From: DASZCR01 sp964246705 | Lineage (GTDB): Bacteria; Acidobacteriota; Blastocatellia; Pyrinomonadales; Pyrinomonadaceae | NCBI GenBank assembly: GCA_964246705.1 | Contig: CAXTRQ010000014.1 | Coordinates: 1 to 56,934, forward strand | Reading direction: 5' to 3' | DNA: 56,934 nt | Part shown: piece after piece, positions 1 through 7,562 of the stretch | Position numbering within the stretch: position 1 is the stretch's first letter | Layout: each line of letters begins with the position of its first letter | The notes under the pieces: model-generated | Databases searched by the model: none | Seen by the model: only the letters and a program-made list of their open reading frames with translations | What the model was told of the DNA's origin: nothing | Program-made: the position numbers and the translations under genes

Positions 1-339
1 CGTCGCGGGGCGGTAGGCCCAGACCGCCCGTGGAGGGGAGGAAACTGCAGCCCCATCGGGATCAGTCGCCGCGACCGCGTCGGGATCCGAGCCGGCCGTG
101 GCGTGGATCGCCTCGGGCTCGGCGGTGATCTGGCTGCGTTCGCGCGTGCCCGCGCCGCCGTGCATGACGAAGCCGAAAGGTCGCAGCGCGTCGCCGCCAC
201 TGCTGCCGTCCTTCTGCATCATGTCGGTTGATGCCGTAGATGCGGACTCCGCAGCACAGACGCGCGCGGGAAGCCCTGCCGCGAGGGCCATCGCGCCGAC
301 GCGACCGAGAAAGTTTCGACGACTTTTGTCCGTATTCAT
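1..339 (-). CDS. Tat-exported isoaspartyl peptidase/L-asparaginase-like protein, 3' truncated by window edge
   Basis: The minus strand opens with ATG at 339 and stays open to base 1 (113 codons), so the gene is cut by the window edge. Residues 7-30 form a twin-arginine signal (SRRNFLGRVGAMALAAG), pointing to export by Tat. After a short linker comes FVMHGGAGTRER near residue 60; HGGAG is the N-terminal hallmark of plant-type asparaginases (Ntn hydrolases), which hydrolyse isoaspartyl peptides and asparagine after self-cleavage. The roughly 40 codons nearest the edge do not read like the rest of that family, which may mean a poor-quality contig end. The catalytic Thr lies outside the window. 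A weak promoter-like pair for this gene is GCGCAA/ATGGTA (443-448 and 420-425, read on minus). Confidence 0.7.
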   Translation of the reverse strand, partial: MNTDKSRRNFLGRVGAMALAAGLPARVCAAESASTASTDMMQKDGSSGGDALRPFGFVMHGGAGTRERSQITAEPEAIHATAGSDPDAVAATDPDGAAVSSPPRAVWAYRPAT

Positions 340-480
340 TGGGCTGGATGCTTCCCCGCTTCGCGGTAGCGGCACGGCGGACAATTCAACTTTTTAGAGA
401 TTGGTTAATGACGCGGCGAATGGTAGCAAAGGCTTTCGAGAGGCGCAACGGTTGTCTGCGTCGCGCTTTCCAGCCGTCTT

Positions 481-825
481 CTATTCACCGGGGCGGCTCT
501 GCTCTTTCACAAAATTTAAAGCGCGTGCTGCCAGTTCTGTCCCGACGGTGATGCGAAAGGGATGCTTGGCGACGAAGGCGGGCACGCGCCGCACCTGTGC
601 GCCGAGTGCGCCGAGGGTCGAGACAGCGTGCTCGTCATCGAGTTCGGCGATGCCAAAATTATCTGCGGCGCGACGCAGCGCCCCGCGCAGGCGGTCGAGC
701 GGCAAATCGCGTCCGGCCAAAACTTTGCCGCGCGTTTGAAAATCGCCGAGCGCGTAGAGCACCACGCGTTCGGCGTCGTAGGCGTCCTCTGTTCTGTCCT
801 TCTCGAAAAATGTCTGTTGATGCAT
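481..825 (-). CDS. Hypothetical protein, 114 aa
   Basis: I do not recognise this family. The ATG at 825 is preferred over one at 948, because the longer version would run into the end of the upstream gene and its extra 41 residues look like arginine-rich noise. The product is soluble-looking, with an acidic N-terminal stretch (KDRTEDAYDAERVVLYALGD), a region rich in Arg and Ala, and a C-terminal TELAARALNFVKEQ helix. There is no signal peptide, membrane segment or cysteine cluster. It sits 52 bases after the secreted protein at 878-1474 on the same strand and could be cotranscribed with it. No clear ribosome binding site precedes the chosen start. Confidence 0.5.
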   Translation of the reverse strand: MHQQTFFEKDRTEDAYDAERVVLYALGDFQTRGKVLAGRDLPLDRLRGALRRAADNFGIAELDDEHAVSTLGALGAQVRRVPAFVAKHPFRITVGTELAARALNFVKEQSRPGE

Positions 826-877
826 GAGTGGTCGAGATGTCTGGATGGCCGGAAATTCGGTTAAAGGCCATAAAACT

Positions 878-1474
878 TCAGGGCGAACTGACGCGGCGCG
901 GGCGACCGTTCGTGTCGGCTGCCGCGGGATGCGCCGAACTGTGTGCATCCGAGGCGGACGGCTGCGCCTCGCCCTTTTTCCTCAACTCGGCCTGTTCGTA
1001 TGGATCGAGACGCGCGAAGAGATAAAACTTTTCGCGCCCTTCTGTGACCGCGCCGAGGTATCGAAATGTATAGTTGAGAATCGCGCCCTCCTGCATGGTG
1101 ACGGGCAGCGGCGGTTCGTCAAAGAGCGTGTCGAATTCGTCGAGCGAGACGGCTTCAAGTTCCGGCAGGTAATCGTTTCCGGTCTCGCGCGCGATGCGGA
1201 TAGCCATCTGTCTGAGAGCCTTAATACGATTTAAATTGTGACGGTAATAGGCCAGCTTGATTTCGCGTCGGCTGTTGCGGTCGTCCACCACCTCCTGCTG
1301 CTCGCGCAAGTAGCCGAGATATGCGCGCACAATCGGGCCGAACTCCGTCTCCTGCTGTGACGCGGCGCGTGCAGCCTGCGTTGCGCGCGACCTCTGCGCG
1401 TCAGCGCCGCCCGCGCACAAGACGCATGCTAATAGCAATCCCCCGCTACGAAAAAACACCTTCAACCTACACAC
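878..1474 (-). CDS. Secreted or periplasmic protein of unknown function, about 198 aa
   Basis: GTG start at 1474 (further GTG codons follow closely). The first 26 residues are a Sec signal peptide with a hydrophobic core GGLLLACVLC and an Ala-x-Ala type end (ADAQ); the Cys residues could alternatively suggest a lipoprotein, but the spacing is poor. The mature part is largely helical (EFGPIVRAYLGYLREQQEVV, LNRIKALRQMAIRIARE), then a segment with two aromatic strands (NYTFRYLGAVTEGREKFYLF), and a low-complexity Ser/Ala/His tail. I recognise no catalytic motif. It is divergent from coaBC across a 251-base spacer and leads the two-gene minus-strand set. Confidence 0.6.
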   Translation of the reverse strand: MCRLKVFFRSGGLLLACVLCAGGADAQRSRATQAARAASQQETEFGPIVRAYLGYLREQQEVVDDRNSRREIKLAYYRHNLNRIKALRQMAIRIARETGNDYLPELEAVSLDEFDTLFDEPPLPVTMQEGAILNYTFRYLGAVTEGREKFYLFARLDPYEQAELRKKGEAQPSASDAHSSAHPAAADTNGRPRRVSSP

Positions 1475-1725
1475 CTCTCGACGTTGGCTCAGCCTCTATA
1501 GAACAACGACGCATTTAATAAAACACATGACCAAATTTGGATGACACGCAGGGGCTTGAACACCGAAGTTTAGCATACTCAATGTGCATTATGTGAATCG
1601 GCAGTCTGTTACGTCGCAACGGCCAGAAGCTTTATTCTGACTGGTGACAAGATTGCGCGTGTTTGCCATGCGATGCTACATTCTTTGGTAGCACTTATAA
1701 GGAGCCAACGACGGACGGCGGAGCG
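1475..1725. other. Divergent intergenic region between the secreted protein and coaBC
   Basis: This 251-base spacer must hold promoters for both directions. It is more AT-rich than the flanking genes. A possible coaBC promoter is TTGCGC at 1653-1658 with TACATT 18 bases downstream, and AAGGAG at 1699-1704 precedes the coding start, although it is unusually far from ATG 1726. A longer in-frame start at 1663 exists but would translate through the likely promoter. I see no RNA gene or repeat here. Confidence 0.4.
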
Positions 1726-3039
1726 ATGTCTTCAAACGCTTCAACAGATTTGGATGCAGAGCGCGCAAACGGCGGCGAGCCGTTCGAGGGTCGGCGCGTG
1801 GCGCTTGGCGTCTCCGGCGGCATCGCCGCTTATAAGGCGGCGGAAATTTTGCGCGGACTGCAACGCGCCGGATGTAGTGTGCGCGTCGGGATGACGAAGC
1901 GCGCCTGCGAGTTTGTTACGCCGCTCACTTTTCGCGCTCTCTCCGGCCAGCATGTCGTAGTTGACGACTATGCGCCAGACAACCCCGACCCGATAGCTCA
2001 TATCACTTTCTCGCAGACAGTTGATCTGTTCGTTGTCGCTCCGGCGACCGCCAATATCATTGCGAAGTTTGCGAACGGCATCGCCGACGATTTCCTGACT
2101 TCAACTTATCTCGCCTCAAACGCTCCGATTCTTATCGCTCCGGCGATGAACACGACGATGTGGAATCATCCGGCGACGCAGCGCAATCTCACGCGGCTTC
2201 GCGCCGACGGCGTGCGCGTCGTCGAACCCGACGCGGGCGAGATGGCCTGCGGGACTTTCGGTCCCGGTCGCCTGAGCGATCCTTCAATCATTGTCGCCGC
2301 CGCACTCGGCATCTTGCGCGAGGCCCTGCAGCCGAAGGCGTCCGACCTCAAGGGTGAACGCATCCTGATTACAGCGGGCGCGACGCGCGAGGAGATTGAC
2401 CCGGTGCGCTTTTTCTCCAACCGCTCGTCTGGTCGGATGGGCTTCGCGCTGGCTGAAGCCGCGCGCGCGCGCGGAGCCGAGGTGACGATTGTGGCAGGGG
2501 CGACGACCGCCGCGCCGCCTGCGGGTGTGCGACTTTTGCGCGCGCTGTCGGTTGAAGAGATGCACGCCGCCGTGATGCGTGAGAGCGCAGGGGCGAGCGT
2601 CCTTATCGCCGCCGCCGCCGTCTCCGATTATCGTCCGGCCTTGCGCGCCGAAAGTAAAATCAAGAAATCAGCCGAGCCGCTCATGCTCATGCTCGAACCG
2701 ACGCCCGACATTCTGGCCGATGTCTCGCGCGCGCGCCATAGAGGGCTGCTTGTCGTCGGTTTCGCCGCCGAGACGGACAATGTCTTGGAACATGCGAGGC
2801 AGAAATTGCAGCGCAAAAATCTCGATGCCATCGTCGCCAATGACATCACACGCGAAGGCGCTGGTTTCGACACGGAGACCAACGTCGTCACGCTTCTCAC
2901 GCGCGACCGTGCGCAGCCCTTCGAGTTGCCGTTGATGTCGAAACTTGAGGTGGCGCATCGCATCCTTGACGAAGTTGCGAGACTGCGCCGCGAAGCCGTC
3001 GCCGCGCACGACGCGCTTGAACAGATTTCAGCACCATGA
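1726..3039 (+). CDS. coaBC: Bifunctional phosphopantothenoylcysteine decarboxylase / phosphopantothenate-cysteine ligase
   Basis: CoaBC makes 4'-phosphopantetheine for coenzyme A: CoaB joins cysteine to 4'-phosphopantothenate using CTP, and the FMN-dependent CoaC domain decarboxylates the product. The CoaC flavoprotein domain fills the first ~190 residues: GVSGGIAAYKAAEILRGL near residue 28, the substrate motif APAMNTTMWNHP near 137, and the flexible-flap cysteine in GEMACGTFGPGRL. The CoaB domain starts at ITAGATREEIDPVRF near 215 and shows SSGRMGFALAEAA, AAAVSDYRP and the lysine-rich SKIKK. Length (437 aa) is normal. ATG 1726 is preferred because the longer reading from 1663 adds 21 residues with no similarity. 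It heads a plus-strand run with two glycosylases, priA and lpxD. Confidence 0.95.
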   Translation: MSSNASTDLDAERANGGEPFEGRRVALGVSGGIAAYKAAEILRGLQRAGCSVRVGMTKRACEFVTPLTFRALSGQHVVVDDYAPDNPDPIAHITFSQTVDLFVVAPATANIIAKFANGIADDFLTSTYLASNAPILIAPAMNTTMWNHPATQRNLTRLRADGVRVVEPDAGEMACGTFGPGRLSDPSIIVAAALGILREALQPKASDLKGERILITAGATREEIDPVRFFSNRSSGRMGFALAEAARARGAEVTIVAGATTAAPPAGVRLLRALSVEEMHAAVMRESAGASVLIAAAAVSDYRPALRAESKIKKSAEPLMLMLEPTPDILADVSRARHRGLLVVGFAAETDNVLEHARQKLQRKNLDAIVANDITREGAGFDTETNVVTLLTRDRAQPFELPLMSKLEVAHRILDEVARLRREAVAAHDALEQISAP

Positions 3040-3063
3040 TTCTCATCATAACCGTGAACTTTA

Positions 3064-4041
3064 ATGAGCGATGAGCAGCACTTGAAAGACACCCTCGGCA
3101 CGCTGGCGAAGGATGTCGCAGAATCAATTTCATATTTGCGCGAGCTTGGCATCGAAGGGCTTGGCGTTGAAGGCTTGGAGGACGCCCCGCATGTCGCGGC
3201 TCTTGCCGTCTCGTATCAGACGGCGCATGAGCCGCGTGCGAATCCTGTCTCGCCTTCTGCGTCGGCACTTGAGCGCAATGCGCGCGCCGAAGCGCCCGCC
3301 GTCGTTGCCAAAACAAACAGGTTCGCCGACATTCCACGCGCTGGCGCGATGTCGGCCTCCGCTACGGACAAGACCGATATGGCTAAAAAAACCGTTCGAC
3401 CGCCCGCCGCTAATCCGCCCGAACCGCGCGAGACGCTGTTCGGAGAAATCAAACCGAAGGACGAATTGAGTCTGGGGCGTCCCGGCGAGACGTTGGAAGA
3501 TATTCGCAAGGACATCGGCGAATGCGTCCGCTGCCCGCTCTATCAAGGCCGCACGAAGATTGTGCACACAGAGGGCAGCCCGTCGGCGCGTCTGATGTTC
3601 GTCGGCGAGGCTCCCGGCGCTGATGAAGACGCCAGCGGCAGACCGTTCGTCGGTCGCGCCGGACAGTTGCTCAATAAAATCATCGAGGCCATCGGCCTCA
3701 AGCGTGAAGACGTTTTAATCGGCAACGTCAACCGCTGCCGCCCGCCGCAGAATCGCACTCCGACGACCGAGGAAGCCAAAACATGCAAGCCGTTCCTGCT
3801 CCGCGACATCAACGTCGTGCGGCCGGAGGTCGTCGTCGTGCTCGGCAACACGGCGATGAAAAACCTGCTCGACACGAAAGAGGGCATCACCAAGCTGCGC
3901 GGCCAGTTTCAGGATTATAACGGCATCAAGGTCATGCCCACCTTTCATCCGGCCTATCTCCTGCGCGACCCCTCGAAGAAGCGCGAGACATGGGACGACA
4001 TGAAAAAGGTGCGCGACTATCTGAACGAAAAGAAGAAGTGA
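3064..4041 (+). CDS. Family 4 (iron-sulfur) uracil-DNA glycosylase
   Basis: This enzyme removes uracil from DNA and starts base-excision repair. The catalytic core occupies residues ~150-325, behind a ~145-residue Pro/Ala-rich, probably disordered N-terminal extension that family 4 enzymes usually lack. Motif A is GEAPGADEDASGRPFVGRAG at 181-200 and motif B is HPAYLLR at 295-301. The four cluster ligands are present: C154 and C157 (ECVRCPL), C225 (NRCRPPQ) and C241 (TCKPF). It starts 24 bases after coaBC. The gene that follows is a diverged copy of it: the last ~45 residues of the two proteins are almost the same. Confidence 0.93.
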   Translation: MSDEQHLKDTLGTLAKDVAESISYLRELGIEGLGVEGLEDAPHVAALAVSYQTAHEPRANPVSPSASALERNARAEAPAVVAKTNRFADIPRAGAMSASATDKTDMAKKTVRPPAANPPEPRETLFGEIKPKDELSLGRPGETLEDIRKDIGECVRCPLYQGRTKIVHTEGSPSARLMFVGEAPGADEDASGRPFVGRAGQLLNKIIEAIGLKREDVLIGNVNRCRPPQNRTPTTEEAKTCKPFLLRDINVVRPEVVVVLGNTAMKNLLDTKEGITKLRGQFQDYNGIKVMPTFHPAYLLRDPSKKRETWDDMKKVRDYLNEKKK

Positions 4042-4141
4042 ATTTTCGGTTTTCAGTTTTTGAGTTGACGGGCGGCTTTCAGCCTGCGCTCGATAAATGA
4101 GAATTTGAACTTATCGCTGAAAACCAAAAACTGAAAGCTGT
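4042..4141. repeat. Heptad-period inverted repeat between the two glycosylase genes
   Basis: The spacer carries two opposed arms with 7-base periodicity: units CGGTTTT, CAGTTTT just after the upstream stop, and CTGAAAA, CCAAAAA, CTGAAAG just before the downstream start. The arms are imperfect reverse complements and could fold into a hairpin. It belongs to the family described in the findings. Confidence 0.7.
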
Positions 4142-4142
4142 C

Positions 4143-4739
4143 ATGCAAGATTCTCTATTTCTCGATTCCGAGCCGACCGAGTCGAATGAGACGCTCGACG
4201 ACATCAACGCCGAGTTGTTGCAACGCGCGAAGGTTCAGCCGCAGTTCAAAGATCGCATCTTCATCTTTGGCGAAGGGACGCCGGGCGCGACCGTCGCCGT
4301 CGTTGGCGAATCTCCGGGGCCGCCCGACATCGAATCCGGTAAGCCCTTCATGGGGCCAGCCGGTCAAATGCTCGAACGCATTCTCGCCGCCATCAACCTC
4401 CAGCGTCGCAACTGCTATCTCACCAACACCGTCAAGATGATCTCGACCGGCGATGAAATGACGCCCGACGTGCTCTCGTTCTTCATCCCATATCTTCATC
4501 GTGAACTCCTCACGGTGCGCCCGCGCGTCATCATCTCCTTCGGCAACACGCCGACGCGCGCACTCCTCCACACGAAGAAACCCATCTCGCAACTGCGCGG
4601 CGAATTTCAGGACTATCGCGGCATGAAGCTGATGCCGACCTTCAACCCGGCCTATCTGCTGCGCGATCCTTCAAAGAAACGCGAGGTCTGGGAAGACATG
4701 AAAAAGGTGCGCTCTTATTTGAATGAAACGAAGACCTGA
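4143..4739 (+). CDS. Uracil-DNA glycosylase-like paralogue lacking the Fe-S cysteines and motif B histidine
   Basis: A 198-residue tandem relative of the preceding family 4 glycosylase. The fold landmarks remain: GESPGPPDIESGKPFMGPAG at 55-74, a FGNTPTRALL segment, LRGEFQDYRG, and a C-terminus nearly matching its neighbour (AYLLRDPSKKR, MKKVRSYLNE). Three changes are striking. All four iron-sulfur cysteines are gone (only C91 remains, elsewhere), the NVNRCRPPQNRTP loop has become NTVKMISTGDEMTP, and motif B HPAYLLR is NPAYLLR. Asparagine in that position also occurs in the MUG/TDG family (NPS), so the protein could still be active with other specificity, or could be a non-catalytic partner. 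The N-terminal extension is short. Spacing suggests cotranscription with the upstream copy. Confidence 0.82.
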   Translation: MQDSLFLDSEPTESNETLDDINAELLQRAKVQPQFKDRIFIFGEGTPGATVAVVGESPGPPDIESGKPFMGPAGQMLERILAAINLQRRNCYLTNTVKMISTGDEMTPDVLSFFIPYLHRELLTVRPRVIISFGNTPTRALLHTKKPISQLRGEFQDYRGMKLMPTFNPAYLLRDPSKKREVWEDMKKVRSYLNETKT

Positions 4740-4760
4740 GCGTTCGGCTTTATAGCTCCC

Positions 4761-4833
4761 TTCTTCTTTGCGCGAAACTTTTTTCTTGAAGTAAAAATAG
4801 TTCTCGCAAAGACGCCGGAGGCGCAAAGAAGAA
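4761..4833. repeat. Inverted repeat of the CTTCTTTGCG/CGCAAAGAAG family
   Basis: TTCTTCTTTGCGC (4761-4773) and its exact reverse complement GCGCAAAGAAGAA (4821-4833) flank an inner segment with GCGAAACTTTTTTC and CGCAAAGACGCCGGAG. It lies between the glycosylase paralogue and priA, 22 bases after the stop, and could act as a terminator or RNA processing site. Related copies are at 18469, 21598, 31207, 38531 and 47511. Confidence 0.7.
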
Positions 4834-4906
4834 TGCTGTTAAAGTCTCTGTAAGTTGTGCTGTGGTCGCTTCCCCTTTTTCCCGCTTCAAGCTAATTTAA
4901 ATTCCC

Positions 4907-7432
4907 GTGCAACGCTTCGCCACTTCATCTTCAAAAGCCTCCGCCCATGCGCGCGCCGAGACTGCGCCGCATTATGCGGAGGTCGCCTTTCCGCTTCGCC
5001 TGTCGCAGACTTTCACTTACCGCCTGCCGCTCGCGCTGCAACGGGACGCGCAGGTCGGCGCGCGCCTCCTTGTTCCTTTCGGACGAAAGATGACGACCGG
5101 CTACATTGTCGCACTGCATTCGTCGCTCGACCCTGCAAGCGGCCTTGACGATTCGGAAATTAAAGAGGCCGAAGAATTACTCGACGCCGCGCCGCTCCTG
5201 ACGCCGGAGGTTTTAGAGATTACGCGCTGGATTAGCGAGTACTACGCCGCGCCGTGGGGCGAAGTTTTAAAGGCCGCGCTGCCTGCCGGTCTCAACTCGA
5301 CCATCGAACAAATTATCTCTATCACGACCGAAGGACGCGATGAACTGTCTCGATTGTCCAACCGGCGCGCGACGACGGCAAAAGCACAAGCACTGCAACT
5401 TATCGCCGAAGAAGCGACCACCACGCTCCGCACACTGGGGCGCGCCTTCGGACAGGCGCGCGCGGCAAAGGTGGCGCGCGAACTCGAACGCGCCGGATGG
5501 GTCACGCTCGCGCATCGTGCCAAGAGCGCGCTGGCGAAACCCAAGCGGCGCAAGGCCGTGCGTCTCCTGCCGCCCGAAGCGCACACTTCCGAAGGCGCAC
5601 GCGCGCTCACCTCCGCGCAACATCGAATCATCGAAACGCTTCTCGCGCACGGGGGCGAAATGCTCTTCGCCGAACTTCTCGATGCCGCTCAAACCAGCGT
5701 CTCTTCCATCCAGACGCTCGAACGCCGTCGCCTGCTTGAAGTCTTCGTGCGCGAGGTCAGGCGCGACCCGCTCGCACACGCCGTACTGCCGGGAACCGAC
5801 GACCTGAAATTAACCGACGAGCAGGCCGCCGCCCTCAGAGAGATTGAAGCGGCGCAAGCCGTCGGAAAGTACGCAGCCTTTCTTTTGCACGGCGTCACCG
5901 GAAGCGGCAAGACTGAAATCTACATCCGCGCCATGCGCGCCGCGCTTCTGCGCGGACGCTCGGCGATGATGCTCGTGCCGGAGATTGCCCTGACGCCTGT
6001 CTTCTCGCGCCGCCTGCGCGCGCACTTCGGCGATGCGGTTGCTATTTTTCATTCGTCTCTCACGACAGGCGAGCGGTTCGACGAGTGGGGACGATTAAAG
6101 CGCGGCGAGGCGCGCGTCGTTATCGGCACACGCTCGGCGGTCTTCGCGCCCGCCAGCGATCTCGGCATCATCATCATTGACGAAGAACACGAAGCGTCAT
6201 ATCGCCAACAGGAGATGCCCTTCTATAACGGGCGCGACGTAGCCGTTGTGCGCGCTTTGAAGGAAGGCGCGGTCGTCGTGCTCGGCTCGGCGACGCCGTC
6301 GCTCGAATCGTTTCATAATGCGCGCCGTGGAAAATATCTCTACCTGCAACTGCCCAACCGCATCGCCAATCGAGCGATGGCGCGCGCCGAAATCGTCGAC
6401 ATGCGTGAGATGTTCCAACGCGCGGGCAAACAGCAGGTCTTATCCGAACAACTGCTTGCCGCCATCGAGGAGACGCACGCGCGCGGCGAGCAATCCATCA
6501 TCCTGCTCAACCGTCGAGGTTATTCCAGTTTCGTTCTCTGCCGCTCATGTGGCGAGCGCGTGCAATGTCCGAACTGTGATGTGACGCTCACCTTTCATCG
6601 CAGCGAACGCAGTCTCATCTGCCACTATTGCAACTTGCGTGGTCGCGTTCCCACACAATGCCCCGCGTGTCAGGGTCAATACATCTACTTCATCGGCGAA
6701 GGCACGGAGCAGATTGAAGAGATGCTGCAAAAGCGTTTCCCGGCGCTGCGCATCGCGCGCCTCGACCGCGACACGACCGCGCGCCGCAACACATACGAGC
6801 AGGCTATCCTGCGTTTCGCGGCGGGCGAACTCGACATGCTCGTCGGCACGCAGATGATCGCCAAGGGGCACGACTTTCCGAACGTCACGCTGGTCGGCGT
6901 CGTCTCCGTCGACGCCGGTCTGGCGCTACCGGATTTCCGCGCCGCCGAGCGCGCTTTTCAACTTATCACGCAGGTCGCTGGGCGCGCAGGGCGCGGGCGT
7001 CTGCCCGGAAGAGTTTTGATACAGACCTTTCACCCGCATCATTACGCGCTGCGCCACGCCTGCGCGCAGGACTACGAAGGCTTCTTCGCGGAGGAGATTG
7101 GTTACCGGAAGAATCTGAGCTATCCGCCGTTCGTCGCGCTCGCCTCGCTGCTTATTCACGGAGAAGATTTGACGCGCGTGCAGGCGACCGCCGCCGAACT
7201 CCGGCGCGCGCTCGACGAAGCGAACGCAGACCGCGCGTGTCGCATTCTCGGCCCCGCGCCCGCGCCCCTCGCGCGCCTTCGCGGCGAGCATCGCGTCCAA
7301 CTTCTCCTTAAATCGCGCAACCGCCCGCGCCTGCGCGCCGTCATCGAAATAGCTCTGGCCGACGCCGCGACCGTCAGCGGCTGCGATGTTCAATCCGTCA
7401 ACGTCGAGATTGACCCTGTGAATCTGATGTGA
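4907..7432 (+). CDS. priA: Primosomal protein N' (replication restart DNA helicase PriA)
   Basis: PriA recognises stalled forks and D-loops and reloads the replicative helicase. The N-terminal DNA-binding part (AEVAFPLRLSQTFTYRLP near residue 25) is followed by the helicase: Walker A LHGVTGSGKTEIYIRAM near 327, the DEEH box in IIIDEEHEASYRQQ near 424, two zinc sites built from eight cysteines between about 544 and 585 (CRSCGERVQCPNC, CHYC, CPAC), then GTQMIAKGHDFPNVTLVGV and QVAGRAGRG. Length (841 aa) is slightly above usual. The start is GTG at 4907; no strong ribosome binding site is visible. lpxD follows after a heptad-repeat spacer. Confidence 0.96.
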   Translation: MQRFATSSSKASAHARAETAPHYAEVAFPLRLSQTFTYRLPLALQRDAQVGARLLVPFGRKMTTGYIVALHSSLDPASGLDDSEIKEAEELLDAAPLLTPEVLEITRWISEYYAAPWGEVLKAALPAGLNSTIEQIISITTEGRDELSRLSNRRATTAKAQALQLIAEEATTTLRTLGRAFGQARAAKVARELERAGWVTLAHRAKSALAKPKRRKAVRLLPPEAHTSEGARALTSAQHRIIETLLAHGGEMLFAELLDAAQTSVSSIQTLERRRLLEVFVREVRRDPLAHAVLPGTDDLKLTDEQAAALREIEAAQAVGKYAAFLLHGVTGSGKTEIYIRAMRAALLRGRSAMMLVPEIALTPVFSRRLRAHFGDAVAIFHSSLTTGERFDEWGRLKRGEARVVIGTRSAVFAPASDLGIIIIDEEHEASYRQQEMPFYNGRDVAVVRALKEGAVVVLGSATPSLESFHNARRGKYLYLQLPNRIANRAMARAEIVDMREMFQRAGKQQVLSEQLLAAIEETHARGEQSIILLNRRGYSSFVLCRSCGERVQCPNCDVTLTFHRSERSLICHYCNLRGRVPTQCPACQGQYIYFIGEGTEQIEEMLQKRFPALRIARLDRDTTARRNTYEQAILRFAAGELDMLVGTQMIAKGHDFPNVTLVGVVSVDAGLALPDFRAAERAFQLITQVAGRAGRGRLPGRVLIQTFHPHHYALRHACAQDYEGFFAEEIGYRKNLSYPPFVALASLLIHGEDLTRVQATAAELRRALDEANADRACRILGPAPAPLARLRGEHRVQLLLKSRNRPRLRAVIEIALADAATVSGCDVQSVNVEIDPVNLM

Positions 7433-7437
7433 AGACT

Positions 7438-7558
7438 AATTCAAAGCTCAAAGTTTAAAGCTCAAAGTTAAAAACGGTAGCTCTGTCTTCGACTTTGAGC
7501 TTTAAACTTTGAGCTTTATTCCAGCCTTTGAACTTTGGACTTTGAACTTTAAACTTAT
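7438..7558. repeat. Heptad-period inverted repeat between priA and lpxD
   Basis: Left arm units CAAAGCT, CAAAGTT, TAAAGCT, CAAAGTT; right arms ACTTTGA, GCTTTAA, ACTTTGA, GCTTTAT and TTTGAAC, TTTGGAC, TTTGAAC, TTTAAAC. The two sides are reverse complements over about 30 bases. On the strand reading TTTGAAC every unit has TGA or TAA at the same phase. The repeat ends one base before the start region of lpxD, and it is why longer lpxD readings should be distrusted. Confidence 0.85.
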
Positions 7559-7562
7559 GCTC

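Noticed and set aside
1663..1725. Longer coaBC start giving 21 extra residues
   Set aside because: The added residues run through the likely promoter and have no similarity to CoaBC; ATG 1726 gives a normal N-terminus.
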